Positions 39,956 through 53,820 of a stretch of DNA of 64,000 nucleotides are shown in pieces. Each line of letters opens with the position of its first letter. Positions within the stretch are counted from its first letter, which is position 1. A program made the position numbers and the translations under genes. This DNA is from Epinephelus fuscoguttatus (lineage: Eukaryota; Chordata; Actinopteri; Perciformes; Serranidae): positions 16,121,379 to 16,185,378 of the forward strand of contig NC_064771.1 of the NCBI RefSeq assembly GCF_011397635.1, read 5' to 3'. Below the pieces are notes generated by a model that was not told the origin of the DNA, ran no database searches, and worked only from the letters and a program-made list of their open reading frames with translations.

Positions 39956-42900
39956 CTGCAGAAAATATCAGGAGAGGAGAACAATGTGAGCGTCTTTCTG
40001 TGACATATTGGTCAAATCACATCATACCTGTTTATAAAACATCACCAACGAACCAACCATGAAAGCTTTTAGTGACTGAATGACATAAACATTGTAAAAC
40101 ATAATACTCAAATAGTTTTGCTGCTGGCCCAAAAGAAAGCCACTGATATTAACAGCTGAGCTGAGCTGTCTATCTGTTAATGTCCAAATGACAAATTCAC
40201 TTTAATCGTGTACAGTTTTTTATGTGTTCCACTTATTTGAATAAAAATAAATGTTCTTTTTGTTATCATATATTCTGGACAAACCTGCATCAAATTAGCT
40301 AGATTTTGATTTTTGATATAGACTGGTTATTTTACTATATTTGAGGTATACTATGCAGGAATTATCAGCTAGTGTTGGAAGTGGAAGCAAACCCCAGCTT
40401 TGTCCACTTGGCATTTTGTCCACAATTTTGCGTACTGACTATGGTCTGGCACCTGGTCGCTACCTTTTTATAAAGACCCGACCTCAAGTGCACGTTGTGT
40501 CCAAGGAAAAGGGAGCGTTTCTAGTGGGTTATAAGTGATGATTGAGAGGGATTACTTTTGTATGAGTTTGTACATCACTTTTCAGGAAAATCCTTCATAG
40601 TATATTCTAGTATATTCTTCAATATTTTGTTATATAACTGTAAGGTTTCCCATGAACTCATGCAGTAACAGTCAGTCTACCGGAGAACAGCTCCTGATAA
40701 GTTTGTCCTCCTGCAAACTCTGATAACGAATATAATAGAAAACAATAGCGGTGATAATAATTGTGTAAAAAAGGTTTACAAAATGTTAAACATTGTTATG
40801 CTTGACGACATTCCCCCAGTCCCATCGCCCATTACGAGGTACGTAGTGTTATTTGTAATACTGTTTACTTCAGTTCACTCTCCTTCTCCTCGGCATCTCG
40901 CTCTCTTTAAACATCACGACTCAAAATCCAATTGGCCCTCACTGAAGGGTCCTCATGTCTTTTGATGTCGGCTGGGTAAGTGAAGAGCTGGCCTCACAGC
41001 AGATCCACTTCTGTCACATGGCATTTCCTGTGCTTTTCTCTTTTCAAATTACAAAGAAAGTTGGCAGTGGAGACAAACGAAGTCATCACCTACCAGATGT
41101 TTATTATTCTGTAATGAAGGAATTGACCACCATGTGAGCTGCTACTAATATCTGGTTAGGTGTTGAGGAAGTCTGTTATATTTTAGGCCTACCAGTGTTA
41201 GGGAAGGCCAACACATGTGAGTTTTCACCACATCTTGGTTGTATTTTGTGTTTTTCAGCAGTATGCCATGCAGTCATCACACATCCAACAAACAATCTGC
41301 GCTCTTATCTTTCTTTCAAGTTTGCCATCGTACTTTTACTACAATACTTTTTTAGGAAGAAGAGAAGGTTGCGTGTGTGTGTATCTAAACATACTCCGAG
41401 GGGAATTTTATGTGTGCCACTGATTCCATGGACATGCAATTTCAGATGCTGCATACAGGGATGGAGGGTGAAGGACTATTTTTTTGGCCCCATTCTGTAC
41501 AATTTGCAGTGTTATTAATCATGTTGTGAGGATGCAGTTAATTTATAGCACCTTCCCATGGTGCTCCATACAAGTAGGTAGGTAGATTTCTCCCCTGTGT
41601 AATGCCCTGTATTATATAAATTGTAATTACATACTGCAACTGTAGCTTACAAGAACAGTACAAGATTTTACACATACACCACACTTGATAATGTACGTGT
41701 GTTAATGTATGTGTCAGAATGTTAGGTCGTTATGTAATTCATCTGCAGTATGTCACTAAGGCTGTCAAATCACTGTCTTGGTCAGGCAGCAGATAACCTG
41801 GACACTGCGGTGGATGTTGAGCCTCAGGGTCAAGGAGTTTTTCCCATGGGGGGTGGACTGAGGCCCCTCTGGGTGCAGACAGCTTTTATCGCCTGGCCAC
41901 ATCCGTTCTGTGACTGCTGGCCCGATTTGGCCCCTGAAGACTTGACAGTTCACTCATGTGCGTTCCCAAATCCCGGGTGCCCTGCCGTCTGCCACACACT
42001 CACACTCATTCCATCCTCAATCACACTCTTTCAGGTGGAAGTTCTCCTGATCTGGAGCCAGATTACCTCATGCACAGTCTTAAAATTGTCCCTTAGGGGT
42101 CAAACACATACCTGTATAGGGAAAACATACTGTAGCTAAAATGTTGTGTTCTATTTTTATACTTCCAAAGGCTCTTTTTTTTCCTTTTGACAATATCACA
42201 CAACATTCCCTGAAGAGCACAGCTGTTGATGCTAAAAATAGTAATCCTACCACTCATCTCAAATATGTGAATCTGTAAATTAACAACCAAACTGGGTTGT
42301 CTCATCCTTTCTAATTGTATCTAGCGCTTGACTTTTACACAGACAATTTAATTAGGCATGTTTGTGCTTCTTGGCTCACCCATGTTAGCGGCAGTTGGGC
42401 TTGGCAGTATGGCATAGTAACCACACTGACTGCATTATATAATTGAGATAAATCTTGAGCCTGAATATCGTCTCAGCATTTCACGTTATACATCTTGGTC
42501 TCAACATTACACGCATGACCTGAGCAGCCCTACATGGTGCGCAGTCTCTCGTATCGTACAGTTGCTGTACAGTGTCAGGTGTCCAGTAAATTGGTCAAAT
42601 GAAAGTAAAAACCCTCCCTGCGTCCTTGGAGTCATTAGATAAGTGCCTTAGAGTCTCAACCCATGCAGAAAGCCTTTGCTGTAGCTACACTGAAAGCTCT
42701 TTAGATCAGATTGTCCCCCTGAGTGGTTGTGCATAAGGTTGTGAGTGTACACGGTGCTTAAAGATTATTTTTTTCACTAGCTCTTTGATTTGGAGTCTTT
42801 ACCATGCCATAAAGTTTGACATTAGATTAAGCAACTGCTGGTTACAGCTGAATAGCTATGAATTTTAATGCCTTAATTCAAATGAACTAGAAGTTAAAGA

Positions 42901-45900
42901 GGCAATCAGCAGTTCTTTGGCCATTACAAATAGAACATACTGACGTGTAATTAAAAAGCTGGTTATATAGATTAAATATAAGCATTTTTTACTGCTTTTT
43001 ATTTTGCTTCCATGCTGTTTTTACCGATGTAAATGAACCTGTAATGGTATAGACTTAGAACCTGTTATTACCCACAAATTATTTTATTTTATTAAACACA
43101 GAAACAAACAAAAGACAGCAACTACATATAGGCTCACTGCTGATGTTAAAGGTCTGTATATATAGTTGTTATCTAGTCCTTGCAGTAAGAGACATGTCAG
43201 TCAGTGTAGAAGTGATAGCAGGCTTCATTCTGGGTTTCAAGGAATTGTGGTGGTGTTGGTTTAAACTTCTTGTTTATTTTGGGATCACAGATTGCGCCTT
43301 TAAACTACTATGCAAGTCTTGTCCTATAAGCTGCGTGAAAGGACAGTTCAGAGGGAGGCCCTCGGTAGTGTTTTGGTGTATTCATACTGCTACCTCGTCT
43401 TGCAGTTAAAATACTTTGGGTTTATAATGCATGCATCTTTGATTCATAAGGCAGGACACGGAAAGTGATTTCCACTAAGCCAATAATTTTATGAATAACC
43501 TTTTGTGACCTTGTCTGCTGTGTGTGTGTGTTCTTGGGGATTTGAGAGGAGTGACTAGGGGAGACGATAAGCTTGCAGCTGATTAGGCTGAATAGAATGA
43601 ATAATTGGATGTGCAAAATAATAGAAGGGATTGGGAGGGACAATGAGGTGTAGTGGGAGAGGGTACTTCATCTCAAGACAAGCATGCAGGAAACTGAGCT
43701 CAACCACTACGATCCCGGCCCACCTCCCAAGGCCATTGTGAAGGAAGAGCCGAGGCTCAGGTGTCATTGTATTTTCCTATAGCTCACCACGCGGAACTCA
43801 TCGTGTCTCAAGTAACCCACAGGTATTTTCCTATAGAAAGTAACACCACTTTACCATGCAGAGATGTTGTCTGATTGACAATATGTTATACAAACTAGCT
43901 TACATCTTTTTTGTTGTCTTGAAATCTAATGCAATGATTGGAGGCACTTTGCCATTTGGAAGGCTGTTCATGGATGAACTACTAGACAACAGTCAAAGCC
44001 AGTATAAGTTAGAACCAGAGAGTAACCATTGCTGGAAGCTGTTAGACTCGGTATGTAGGCCATCCCATATGCTGAGATGCCATTTCAGGTGGTTGTTGAG
44101 AGAAGTGGTACAGAGAGGTCTACATTGTTATGGCAGCTGGTATATTATATGCAAGTAGAACAGAAATCTGTAGGTTTTTTTGCTAGCTGCACCTGTAGTT
44201 TTTCCACCGTTCAAACACCTGGTTCCCATTGATTGATCATTCCCACATGTGAGCTTCTCTCTGGCTTTTTTGATCTTTATGTGTGCAGTTTTTTAATTAC
44301 TTGTGCCCATTCACAAAGGCTGAATCACCCATATTAAACCTGAACTCTGTAATTTCCAATTTTAAGTGACACCTGTTGGTTAGGGCACACAAGCTTAGAT
44401 ATATCACTTTTAATACAGTACCGCTAGTTAACACATACATTATGTCATACAAGGAGATGCATAAGCTGTAGCTTGGGTCATGTGTTTGATATGATATTGT
44501 ACCGTTTTTTGGGGCAGTGTTATATTTTATGTTTTCAGTGTCATACTGCATGCTAAATATCCCTTTTGTATAATAAAAGTGAATCAAACTGAGCTAAGCT
44601 GAGATGAAAAGCAGGATGAGGTCATTGAACTGTCAGGCAACGCTGCATAATCGTCGTTCTCTTCATCCTCTGTCTCTTTTGTAGCCTCACATCAGTGGTT
44701 TCTTTATACACTGATAGAAAAGTACAGAACCTGAAGCATCACATTTATCCATCAGTAAATGCCCATATCTGTCCTCCAGTGATTTGATGCAAAAGTACAT
44801 GCTATGGTTAGTTATGTGATATCACATTCCCAGGAAACTAGGTGCCTAAAACATAATGAAGTGGTAACTAGTGCATTTGTTATTAAGTTGTTTGTCGAAG
44901 TTGAAAGATGTAATGCAGAATTAGTGTGTTTACATTGAAGGAATATGTGGTTCTACCGGTCACGTGATCAAGATCTAAAACTAATGATGATTATAGTCTT
45001 TTGAATGTTTTTCTAAGCAAATTAATTTCATTTCCATCAACATTTGATCCATCAAATCTAAAAATTAATCACAAAAACGTTATCACAGTTCACCAGATTT
45101 GACAGCGATATCCTAAAATTGCCTATTTTGTCTGATTCATGGTCAAAAAAATCTATTCAGTTTACAATGATCAGAGACATAAAAGAAACAGCAACTCTCC
45201 TTTTTGTTATTATTACTTAAAAGTACTTTGATTATTAATCTGTCATAAATTGACTTGTCATTTATGCCAATTATTTTTCTGTGGACTCAATCACTGATTA
45301 TTTGATCATTTCAGCAGGACTATTTTCATGCAGTGTAATGCATTTATATGCCCTGCTTCTGCTCTTCCTCTCCTGTCTTAGTGAGCAAGCTCTGATAAGG
45401 ATCGAGACAATGCACAGATGAATCCCACATTATTGTAGACTCAAACTTCATTGGCTGTTAACAATCAAAAATTGTGATCTTGGTTTGCCTTTTAGTTTCA
45501 TTTCAGGATTTGTTTTTTTGTTTATATGCTTGTTTTGACCCTTTGGGACCTGGGAGCCTGTTGATGTCACTGCCTGATATCGACAGGCATGGCCTTCTTG
45601 GGCATTTCAAAATCTGAGCCAAAGACTGAAGCATGAGAGGTGAAGAAGCCAACATAAATTAAAGTACTGGGTTATTCTGCATTATACAGAACAGCTTCTG
45701 CTGAAGTTAAGTTATATACTGTGGAGCTGTACACACCATTTACTGTTATGGCTCTGTATTACAGCTCATTTGATATAAAATTAAACAGTGAAACTGCAGC
45801 AATGACTTTTACCTTTTTTGTGGTGTTTGCATTCTCATCACATGGATAGTTGTGGAATCTCACAGTTTTAAGGGACAATGTGTGTTTGGACAAGAAGATT

Positions 45901-46373
45901 AACTAAAAAGTCATCATATATAAATTTGTTTGCAATCAGTGTTATATTCAAAATGACTTTAACACCTATTCTATTTATGAATCAATTGCATTCAATGTCT
46001 TATTTTAATGGGGTGACTGTGGATGTGCTCCAAGGTACTGCTTGAAAGTGCACACTGCCTTCCAGTGCTACTTTTATAACACCACAGACCAGTGACATCT
46101 GACAAACACTGATGTGACAAGCAGGCTACAAGTTTGACCTTACCTTTATTTCTACCTGTCCTCACCCTGGCTGCAGAAGTAAAAGGTGGTATCTTCTCTC
46201 CCAGTGTCCCTGTTAACCAAACTGAGGCATTCTCTGCATCTGCCACCGCAGCTGCTCCTTCTTTGTGTGTTACTCTAATACTGGAAAAAACCACTCCATC
46301 ATCTTCAGCACAAGGCATAGACCCCCTTTGAATTTCTTCATCCTTCCTTGATCTCTTGTCCGTCTTTTTTTAG
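39956..46373. other. Gene-poor region upstream of kcnj12
   Basis: No coding exon supported. Since the channel gene is read leftward, its upstream non-coding exon, promoter and enhancers may lie here. A 35-base segment at 40452-40486 recurs at 52339-52373. Frames such as 41750-42139 (129 aa) show no family features. Confidence 0.4.
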
Positions 46374-46478
46374 GTGCAATTGCGAGCAGTGATGACACAC
46401 AGTTCTGACCAGCCTGAATCACACCAGAACCTCGGGCCAGACCACTTTTGCTCAGTCAGTGCCGGATGTGTAAAACAG
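46374..46478 (+). other. Candidate exon of unknown transcript
   Basis: A pyrimidine tract (CCGTCTTTTTTTAG) precedes 46374 and AAACAG/GTATGA follows 46478. The 105 bases are open in one frame (35 codons; VQLRAVMTH at the start and CVKQ at the end). It joins in phase 0 with a segment at 52054 that begins GGRCYF and stops after 15 codons. No homologue is recognised. Splice-site matches of this quality also occur by chance. Confidence 0.2.
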
Positions 46479-46688
46479 GTATGAAACGTTAAACGAGGAT
46501 TATCCCAGTGACATTTAAGGTTTTTGTATCTCCATCTTCTGAGGCAGTTTCTTCATCTGGTCTTCTGCTCATCCTTCATCTTTACAAACATGAGGTCTTT
46601 CCATAAAACTGTACCATACTCCCTTACTGCTTATTAACTGAACAGCTCTCTGTATCAATCTTTTGCAATCTGATCTAGCTGGACTGCT

Positions 46689-46870
46689 GCTCTCTCTCTC
46701 TCTCTCTCTCTCTTTCTCACTCTCACCCTCTCTCTCCCTCTGACTATTTCTTCGCTCCCTCTCTCTCCCTCCCTCTCTCCTCTCTGTCTCTCGCTCCCTC
46801 CCTCCAGTGGTGTCACAGAAGCTGCCATTTGCAGCCTCCCTCCTCTCTCTCTTTTCTCCTCCCCTCCTCT
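46689..46870. repeat. CT-rich low-complexity tract
   Basis: A perfect (CT)n run of about 25 bases, followed by a CT/CCCT-rich tract. The purine-rich minus-strand frame across it is an artefact of composition. Confidence 0.85.
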
Positions 46871-47267
46871 TGTTCTCTCCCTCCCTCCCACATCATGGCA
46901 CTACCAGTTGACAGCAACTTGATGCACAGACGTATCATTCAGAAAACACAGGCAGACAATCCACTATTGTATTTGATCAGATGTTAATCAGTAGTAAATG
47001 GAAGCAGCATTATGAAGATAAAAAGGCTTTCACAATGACTCCCCACATAAAATGAACAGCCCAGAGTTTGCTGCCTTTTTAGTCCATCTGTTTTGCTTTT
47101 ACAATGAGATAAGACAATGAGTTATCCCACCATTTACCTTCAAAGAAAAGAGCTAATTAATGGAAGGTTATTCATTTGGAATAGAGCAAATTCATCTGGA
47201 TTTTGCAGCATTAGGTGAGAATATTAATCTTTGCACAGCTGAGACATGACCAGGACAAATCTTAGGC

Positions 47268-47750
47268 CCCATTTCCACCAAACACGTTTGGTATGGTACC
47301 TTTGGATCCAAAAATAACCCTTCAGCATGGTACCTAGACCCTAGCATTTCCACCACAAACAGTACTCTTAAATGTGGGTGGGGTTATTGTCACTCACTGC
47401 TCCGTCTAGCACCTACTGTATTTCCTCATCATCGGTGACACAGATGGAAGTCTGCACCTCATTTATCGTCCACAGAACGAGGCTGCACACCGACATTTTC
47501 AGGACAAAATAGTCTCTCTCCATTGGATATTTAGAAATAGCAGGTTTGTGCATTTAGTCCTTCTCAGGCAAGTTTGGGGGTTAAGTGCTGCAGTGGCCCG
47601 CAGGAATGGTGCTAGGTACCCCAACAGAGGGGTGACCAAAAATGGGGACCGTACAGAACGATTCTATTGGTACCATCCACAACTTTTCACAGTGGAAACA
47701 GAAAAAAAAGCGTACCGAACTGAACTGAACCATACCGTACTGCTCCATGG
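47268..47750. repeat. MITE with GTTTCCAC-type ends and GGTACC motifs
   Basis: AGGCCCCATTTCCACCAAAC at the left and CACAGTGGAAACAG near the right (47689-47702). Internal GGTACC, GTACCG and CCGTAC words repeat in both orientations. It is the same kind of element as 28520-29055. It contains no intact gene. Confidence 0.5.
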
Positions 47751-50700
47751 ATGTATCTATTTGACTTGCGATACCCTGCTATCTTAATGAAAAATGCTAT
47801 GGGTGCTGGACAGTGCAGAGTGTGTATCAATACATGATGCTGCTGGGTGCTGTATCTCGGTGCAGAGTGATGCCTTTCACGCTTGTCACTGAAGACTAAT
47901 CAACAACGCTTGACCCGAGGATGTATGTGTGTGCTTGTGTGCATGTGTGTTGGACAATATGGCAGTCTCGCCACACCAGGACTCCCGTGTCAGGGGAATT
48001 GAAACTGATGTATGCCAATCACTTTATTAGTCAGCTCTCATATTTCATCATAATCCGTAACACTGCTCTACTTATGAAGTCTTCTAGGAAAACACCGTTG
48101 ACTCCAAAGGATGAGTTGTTTTCAGTGTTGACACAGGACTATTGTCACTGGTGTCACTGTGCATGTATCTCTGAAAAACTCAGCAAGCTGTAGCCTTCTC
48201 TGCATCGCCACCACTGTTGAGTACATCACCGTTACCCTTGACAGCTTCAAAGTGTGACATTATCCTCAGAGCTGAGTGCCTGCTTCCCTTTTCTCACGTC
48301 TTTTCAGAGAGCCAGTCATCAGTCAAATGCTAAAAGAGATGACAATTAGTAAGGGGAGGGTGGTTGGGTGGTGGGGGGTGAAAGAGTGAGAAGTTTCTAA
48401 ATACAGCCATACTGGCTCAGCCCCAGCTTTATCACTAATGATTCATCAGAGCAGGAACCCTCTCTCTCTTTTTTTTGGCTCTTTCTCTCTCTGTGCTCCT
48501 ATTCTTTCTCCCTCGCAGCCTCTGATTTCAGACTTCTGAGGGTGATTTGCAATAGCCTGTGTGTGATCATCACCAGGCTATTGTGTTTGGCAGAGGACGT
48601 CAACTAATGGAGCTCAAAGCGTCCTTTTAGAGCGCCTCTTGGTCTGTGTCGGCAACAGGTACTGTACCCGGTCCTGCATAATGTAAGGCTTTGACGATGT
48701 GGTACTGCAAGCCTGGAGAACAGTAGATCACAAGGTTCACACATCCAGACTGTAAACCTTGTTATGTAACTGCACCATAATCACAGGTGGCAGCTCACAT
48801 ATCCTTTGCATGTGTGTGTCTAAATGAGAGGGTTTTGCCTCCCAGGGAGATGGCTAAGTGGGATTCGCTGCCGCTTCCATGGCTACAGGTATAACGCATT
48901 TTTACTATTTTCAGACCACTAAGAACTGGTAGAAATGAAGCAAAGAAAGAGACAAGAAGGAGGGAGGCGGCCGGTCAACCAAAGGCTTTGGCAGTACCAA
49001 GGCCATTGTAAACATGACTCATCAGAGAAAGAGTGCGTTGGAAAAATGGAGATGATAAGCAGTTAAAGAGATAATATAGGAACTGAATCTTCAATCTTGA
49101 ACAGGTAAATTTTGAATCATTGCATACTCACAAATGAGTTTTAAACTTCATTCAAGACATAATACAGGGTTCAGAGTTCATGTTTTTTTCATCCCCCTGG
49201 TCGTGGGTTAAGCGGAGTCAGAAATCTACTTGCTCTAAGTCAGCTTTTACATGCCCCTATCTGTCAAATAACAACCAAGAATAAATGTAATTGTCATGTT
49301 GTGACATTTTCAGAAACTTGATGAAGCTTTGATATATGACCTAATTCTACTCGTGGCAAACTGTGCATTACATAGTTGAGATTTTCACCCACATCCTCTA
49401 ATGCAACTCTCAACAGAGATGAGAAGGAAGTGTGTTGGCTCACTCACTGGCAACTTCCTTTATTAGTTCCAAAGAAAGTCATGTGTTTAATTCTGTTTTT
49501 CCACTTGTCCGATCAGGCAAGTGATGCTAGATTTACTAGCCTGATTTGCCATTTTCCTTGCACAGGTCAATCGGACAATCCTTATCTTTGAGCCCTGTCG
49601 TATATGGAGCTGGGCTTGATTGGCTTCACTCACTAAACATGTAATACATCCAGCTATTTTAAGGATTTGAACTGAAATGCCCCCATGTAGTGCAGTACTG
49701 TGACTTCTCTGCCTGTGAGGAAAAATAATTAAAATAATCAACAAAGAAACTCAAAACGAAATGATTTATTAATGTATAAAAACATCACAAAGCAAATTGT
49801 TCAACACTTACCCGTGGTGATACTGAAAAAAAATCACAAAAACAGATTTATATGAGACGTGTAAAAAACAGATTTAATGTGAAAATGTCACATTGAGGTC
49901 TTAAACAGCAGCTGAGCAGAGAAAATGAAAAAAAATAGCTAAGATCCCTTTGCTGCTGCCAGTCGTATGCAGCAAGGTGTAATTTGCATTAATCAGAAGG
50001 GCCCTAAGAATAAACTTTTCACAATCATTCTGGTGATAGTGATTGTGGCATTTCATCTTTTACAATGACGCAAGCCTAAGGCAGACACTGCACAGGAGCG
50101 CTATTGAGTTATTGCTGCTGACAGCTGGATATCTCTCCATCATAATCAGGAATATCATCTAAAGGATTCTGACACACAAAGGGAAATACATATAATATAT
50201 ATTTGCTGTGTTTGCAATGTGCAATGCTTGAAGTAAATGAAATCAGCGTGTGCACTTTCCTAATTTAGGTAAAGATTAATTTGGGGAGTTTATGAAAGTG
50301 ATAGATTTGCCTAATAGATTGGATGTCGCTTTTCAAAATGAACAAAACTCCTACTTCATCTATTACACCTTATTAAAAATGGTTAATGAATTTGTATTGG
50401 AGTAATTATTAAATGAAAACTACCCTCTGTCTTTTTGATTCTTCATCTACACACTGTCATTGAACTTTCCTCTGTCTTTTACCTCTCATCTTAACAAGTC
50501 ATTTTATCCCACATTAATGTGTCTCTATATTGTGTGGAAGCCCGGAAAGAGCTCTGAACTTTCCCTCCCTCCCTCCCCGCTCGGCTTGTCACGAAGCACC
50601 CCAATTACATTATTCTCTGAGACTCCTGTCTGATGCAGCTATTTCAGGCGTTGGAGCCATTCCTGTTCATTTCATTTTTGCAACTTCATTTCTTGTCAGC

Positions 50701-51435
50701 AGGGATTAGGAAAGTGATATTACTGTACTCACACTGGCTGGAATAGTTGTGAAAAGGCCTTCTTGTTCTTAGGCCCAGCTGGCTGTTGTTTAGTGTGGCG
50801 GTGGCGTGTGTGTGCGTGTTGGGCGGGTTGATTCACTGTTGGACAGTGTGGAAATAACAACTTACACAAACTTAAAAACTACCCAGAGTAATTTGTTTTT
50901 ATGAAAGTTTATGTTTCTTCATTTCGAGATGATTGTTTTCATATCAGTGCTGTACTAGTGCCACGTTAAATGATTTTACATAGAATATGATGCTCTCATA
51001 AACACATTTAAGAAAGGAAAATGGTGTGTTTATCAGAAATAATTTGAGACAAACATTATAAGGTAATCAGTGTACACATTGTTACAATGTCTACATATAA
51101 ACCCACATATGTGCATGAGTGTGATGCAGGTTAATGGTCTGCCGTAGTTTCATATACTTTACTGTTCAGCCATAAAGTGAGGACTGATAGGGCATATAAA
51201 GAGTTTGTGGGGTTGAGCTCACTGAAAAATGCCTTAAAACAAATCCTGCATATATTGTCACACAGGTGTGTGTTCGCAAAGTAAATCTTAAAAGTATTGA
51301 TTAGATGTTTACCCTTCAGTTTTTGGTCTTGTTCGTTTGTGATTTTCTTTGCACACGCTCCATCTTTGTTTGTCAAACATGCCTCTATTAAGCCCAGACC
51401 TTCTGACACTATCACCAGCATGTAGTTGCTAAACA

Positions 51436-51796
51436 TTAAAGGGACAGTTCACCCTAAAATCAAAAATACATATTTTCCCTCTTACCTTTATCAGTCTAGA
51501 TAGTTTTGGTGTAATCAAGCACCACTGAGCCTGTTAATATCACAGCTCAACAGAGGAGGACATAATTAATGTTTACATCTTGCACTGTCACTGACAGGCC
51601 TCTCATCCATGAGTAGATGCACACTTCCTTCTGCACGGTGACACGGTTGGCGGGTGTAGTTTGGCTGAAAGAAAATAGTTCCTGCATGTAACTGCTCACA
51701 CCAAGTCTCTACAGCAAACTATCTAGAGTAATAAATAGCACTGCTAGTAAGAGTAAAAATGTGTATTTTTTAAATTTGGGGTGAACTGTCACTTAG
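51436..51796. mobile_element. MITE with GACAGTTCACCC ends
   Basis: GGGACAGTTCACCCTAAAAT at the left (51441-51460) is matched by the inverse at the right (TTTGGGGTGAACTGTC, ending near 51790). TTAA stands at the left edge (51436-51439). This is a common teleost short DNA element. Confidence 0.7.
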
Positions 51797-52053
51797 ACAG
51801 CAATAGGAAATAGAATAATAATCCTTCAACAAGTTTGTTTGCCAGACCCACAACTGATTACTAGCCAGGTTTGATATTGTTGAGAGGGATTAGTTCAAGA
51901 AAACAGCACAATAGTAAGACATTTCACAACACCAACTACACTATCACATTCACAGGAACTGTGACTGCATGTGAAGACAGAGACCATTAATGCTTTTACA
52001 TAATGTCTCCTACAGCTGCACTTAACATCCCTCTTTCTTTCCCTGTCACTCAG

Positions 52054-52101
52054 GGTGGCCGGTGCTACTTTGAGTCCAGGAAATGGACAATGCTGATCTG
52101 A
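52054..52101 (+). other. Candidate terminal coding segment
   Basis: CTTTCTTTCCCTGTCACTCAG precedes 52054. The frame GGRCYFESRKWTMLI then stops at 52099-52101. It is in phase with the candidate exon 46374-46478, so together they would encode a 50-codon C-terminus with three cysteines. There is no known family. Weak evidence. Confidence 0.18.
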
Positions 52102-53629
52102 TGTCCATTCTTACTGCCCTCCATAACATCACTCTTACCTAACACTTCAATTGACCATTCACTGTGAGCACTTAGCCAGTTTATCCTCCAGTCTGCTATG
52201 ACTTAGGTAATTAGCTTACCAAGAAATAACTAGCATTGTCTGTGATTTGTAAAATTGTATATCAGAGCACCAAAAGTTTAACCTTGGTCTAAATTAATGC
52301 TCCAATTACTAATTGGGAACCATAGCAGTAATTGTGTGCCTGGTCGCTACCTTTTTATAGAGTCCCGACCTCACATGTGAACTGCTATTGACTGGATGCT
52401 GCATGCCCAGGAATACCCTGAACATCAATACGTTGTCATCCCAACTCATCAAATATCACTGCTTTGTCAGTGGATATTGACATCTACATATGACACACAT
52501 GCTTTTAAAGTATACTTCTGTTGTCAAAGGAAATGTACAGTTTCAGCTCGTTAGATGCATAATGTATTTTTCAAAATAAACTTAGGTTTGTAAAACCCTG
52601 TGTATTTATGTTCATATCCTAGTGCAACAAAAGCACATGGTTAGGTTTACGAAAAAAACATCATGGTTTAGTTCAACATTCACAGTGTACGGTGGCCTCC
52701 CATGTAAAAGTCTACACTTGCCACATCAAAAGCCTATTTATCATTAATATTAATTTCCACATTTGATTGATTTATTTACTTGTGTAAACTTACTTTAGCT
52801 AATATTTACTTTATTGGTTCTTATAATAATCACAAACTTGTGTGGACTTTGAGCAATCAATAAAAGGTAAAAGTGGGTAATTTATAGAAAACTGCTATGA
52901 AACATTGACTTTACATCTCATATGGGGACTGTCACACAAATTCAAGCATATGGATTGTAAGAGTGTATCATTCACTGAGGCATAAATGCAACCTATTGTT
53001 AGCCAATAATTGTTGTTGTATAAGCCTTTAAAGCCTAATTACACAATAGATCAATAAAGTTTTAACTGTCATACAGGCTCTGCTTTATCACACAGGATGA
53101 TGCTGGGCTTTCATGCTCCAATGATGCTGCTGCTTGAATGACACATGGGTGTTGGTAACAGCAACATAATCACGCTTAAATTTTTGTTTCCAAGTCTATA
53201 GCTGTGGTCATGGGTTAGTATTGAATTCTGGAGTCAGTGTTCTTTCAACAGGTTTTTAAATCACCTGATGAATGTCAGATCGAAAAATGTTTCCATACAG
53301 ACTAAAGCCCTTTATATACTTTTCACCTCACCCGAAACTTGTATCCTGGCTTTTCACGAGAGTTTCATTACCTAATGAGCTGTGCGGTGCAATGCTGGGG
53401 GTTGCAGTCGGGTGTCTATGCTTCACCATGTCCTCACCTTGACAGCACACTGAGAAAAGCTCCTGTCCACCTTTCCACTGATACCCTGGGGGTTAGAAAA
53501 TTAATCGGCTCAGGATCCAGTGTCCTCACAGCCATGTCTCCCCCTGCTGACCCTGACCTCTGCCTCTGCCCAAACGTACCTGTAGTGATCAAACGCTCTC
53601 GTCTACCCTCAGCCTTCATACATGTACAT

Positions 53630-53820
53630 GTAGTCAGTACAGTTTTGATGCAGTACTTTACTGGAGAATTTCATTTGAAGGAGAAGTTGTACTTGTCTGC
53701 CACTACATTTCAAGTGCAAACGTACTTTTCCCTCTACGACATTTATCTGACAACTGTATCATATTAGTCACTTTGCAGATTAAGATTTTGTATAGAAAGC
53801 ATTATGACAGCTTGTATAAG
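53630..53820. repeat. Teleost dispersed repeat (CACTACATTT...TATCTGACA type)
   Basis: GCCACTACATTTCAAGTGC, then TTTATCTGACAACTGTATC and CACTTTGCAGATTAAG, is the widespread teleost repeat whose other part is seen at 3600-4140. Confidence 0.45.

Larger units (their letters stand above)
46871..52053. other. Gene-poor region
   Basis: Apart from the two MITEs (47268-47750, 51436-51796) I see no coding exon, RNA gene or repeat array. The relatively CpG-poor, moderately GC segment at about 50500-50720 could be a conserved non-coding element, but this cannot be judged from one sequence. Confidence 0.4.

Noticed and set aside
41750..42139. 129-aa plus-strand frame
   Set aside because: No recognisable domain, no repeat structure and no splice-site support; compatible with chance.
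46655..46891. Arg/Glu-rich minus-strand frame
   Set aside because: Composition artefact of the CT-rich tract; no start context or splice sites.
53339..53767. 142-aa plus-strand frame
   Set aside because: Its second half lies in a widespread teleost repeat and the first half shows no domain or splice context.
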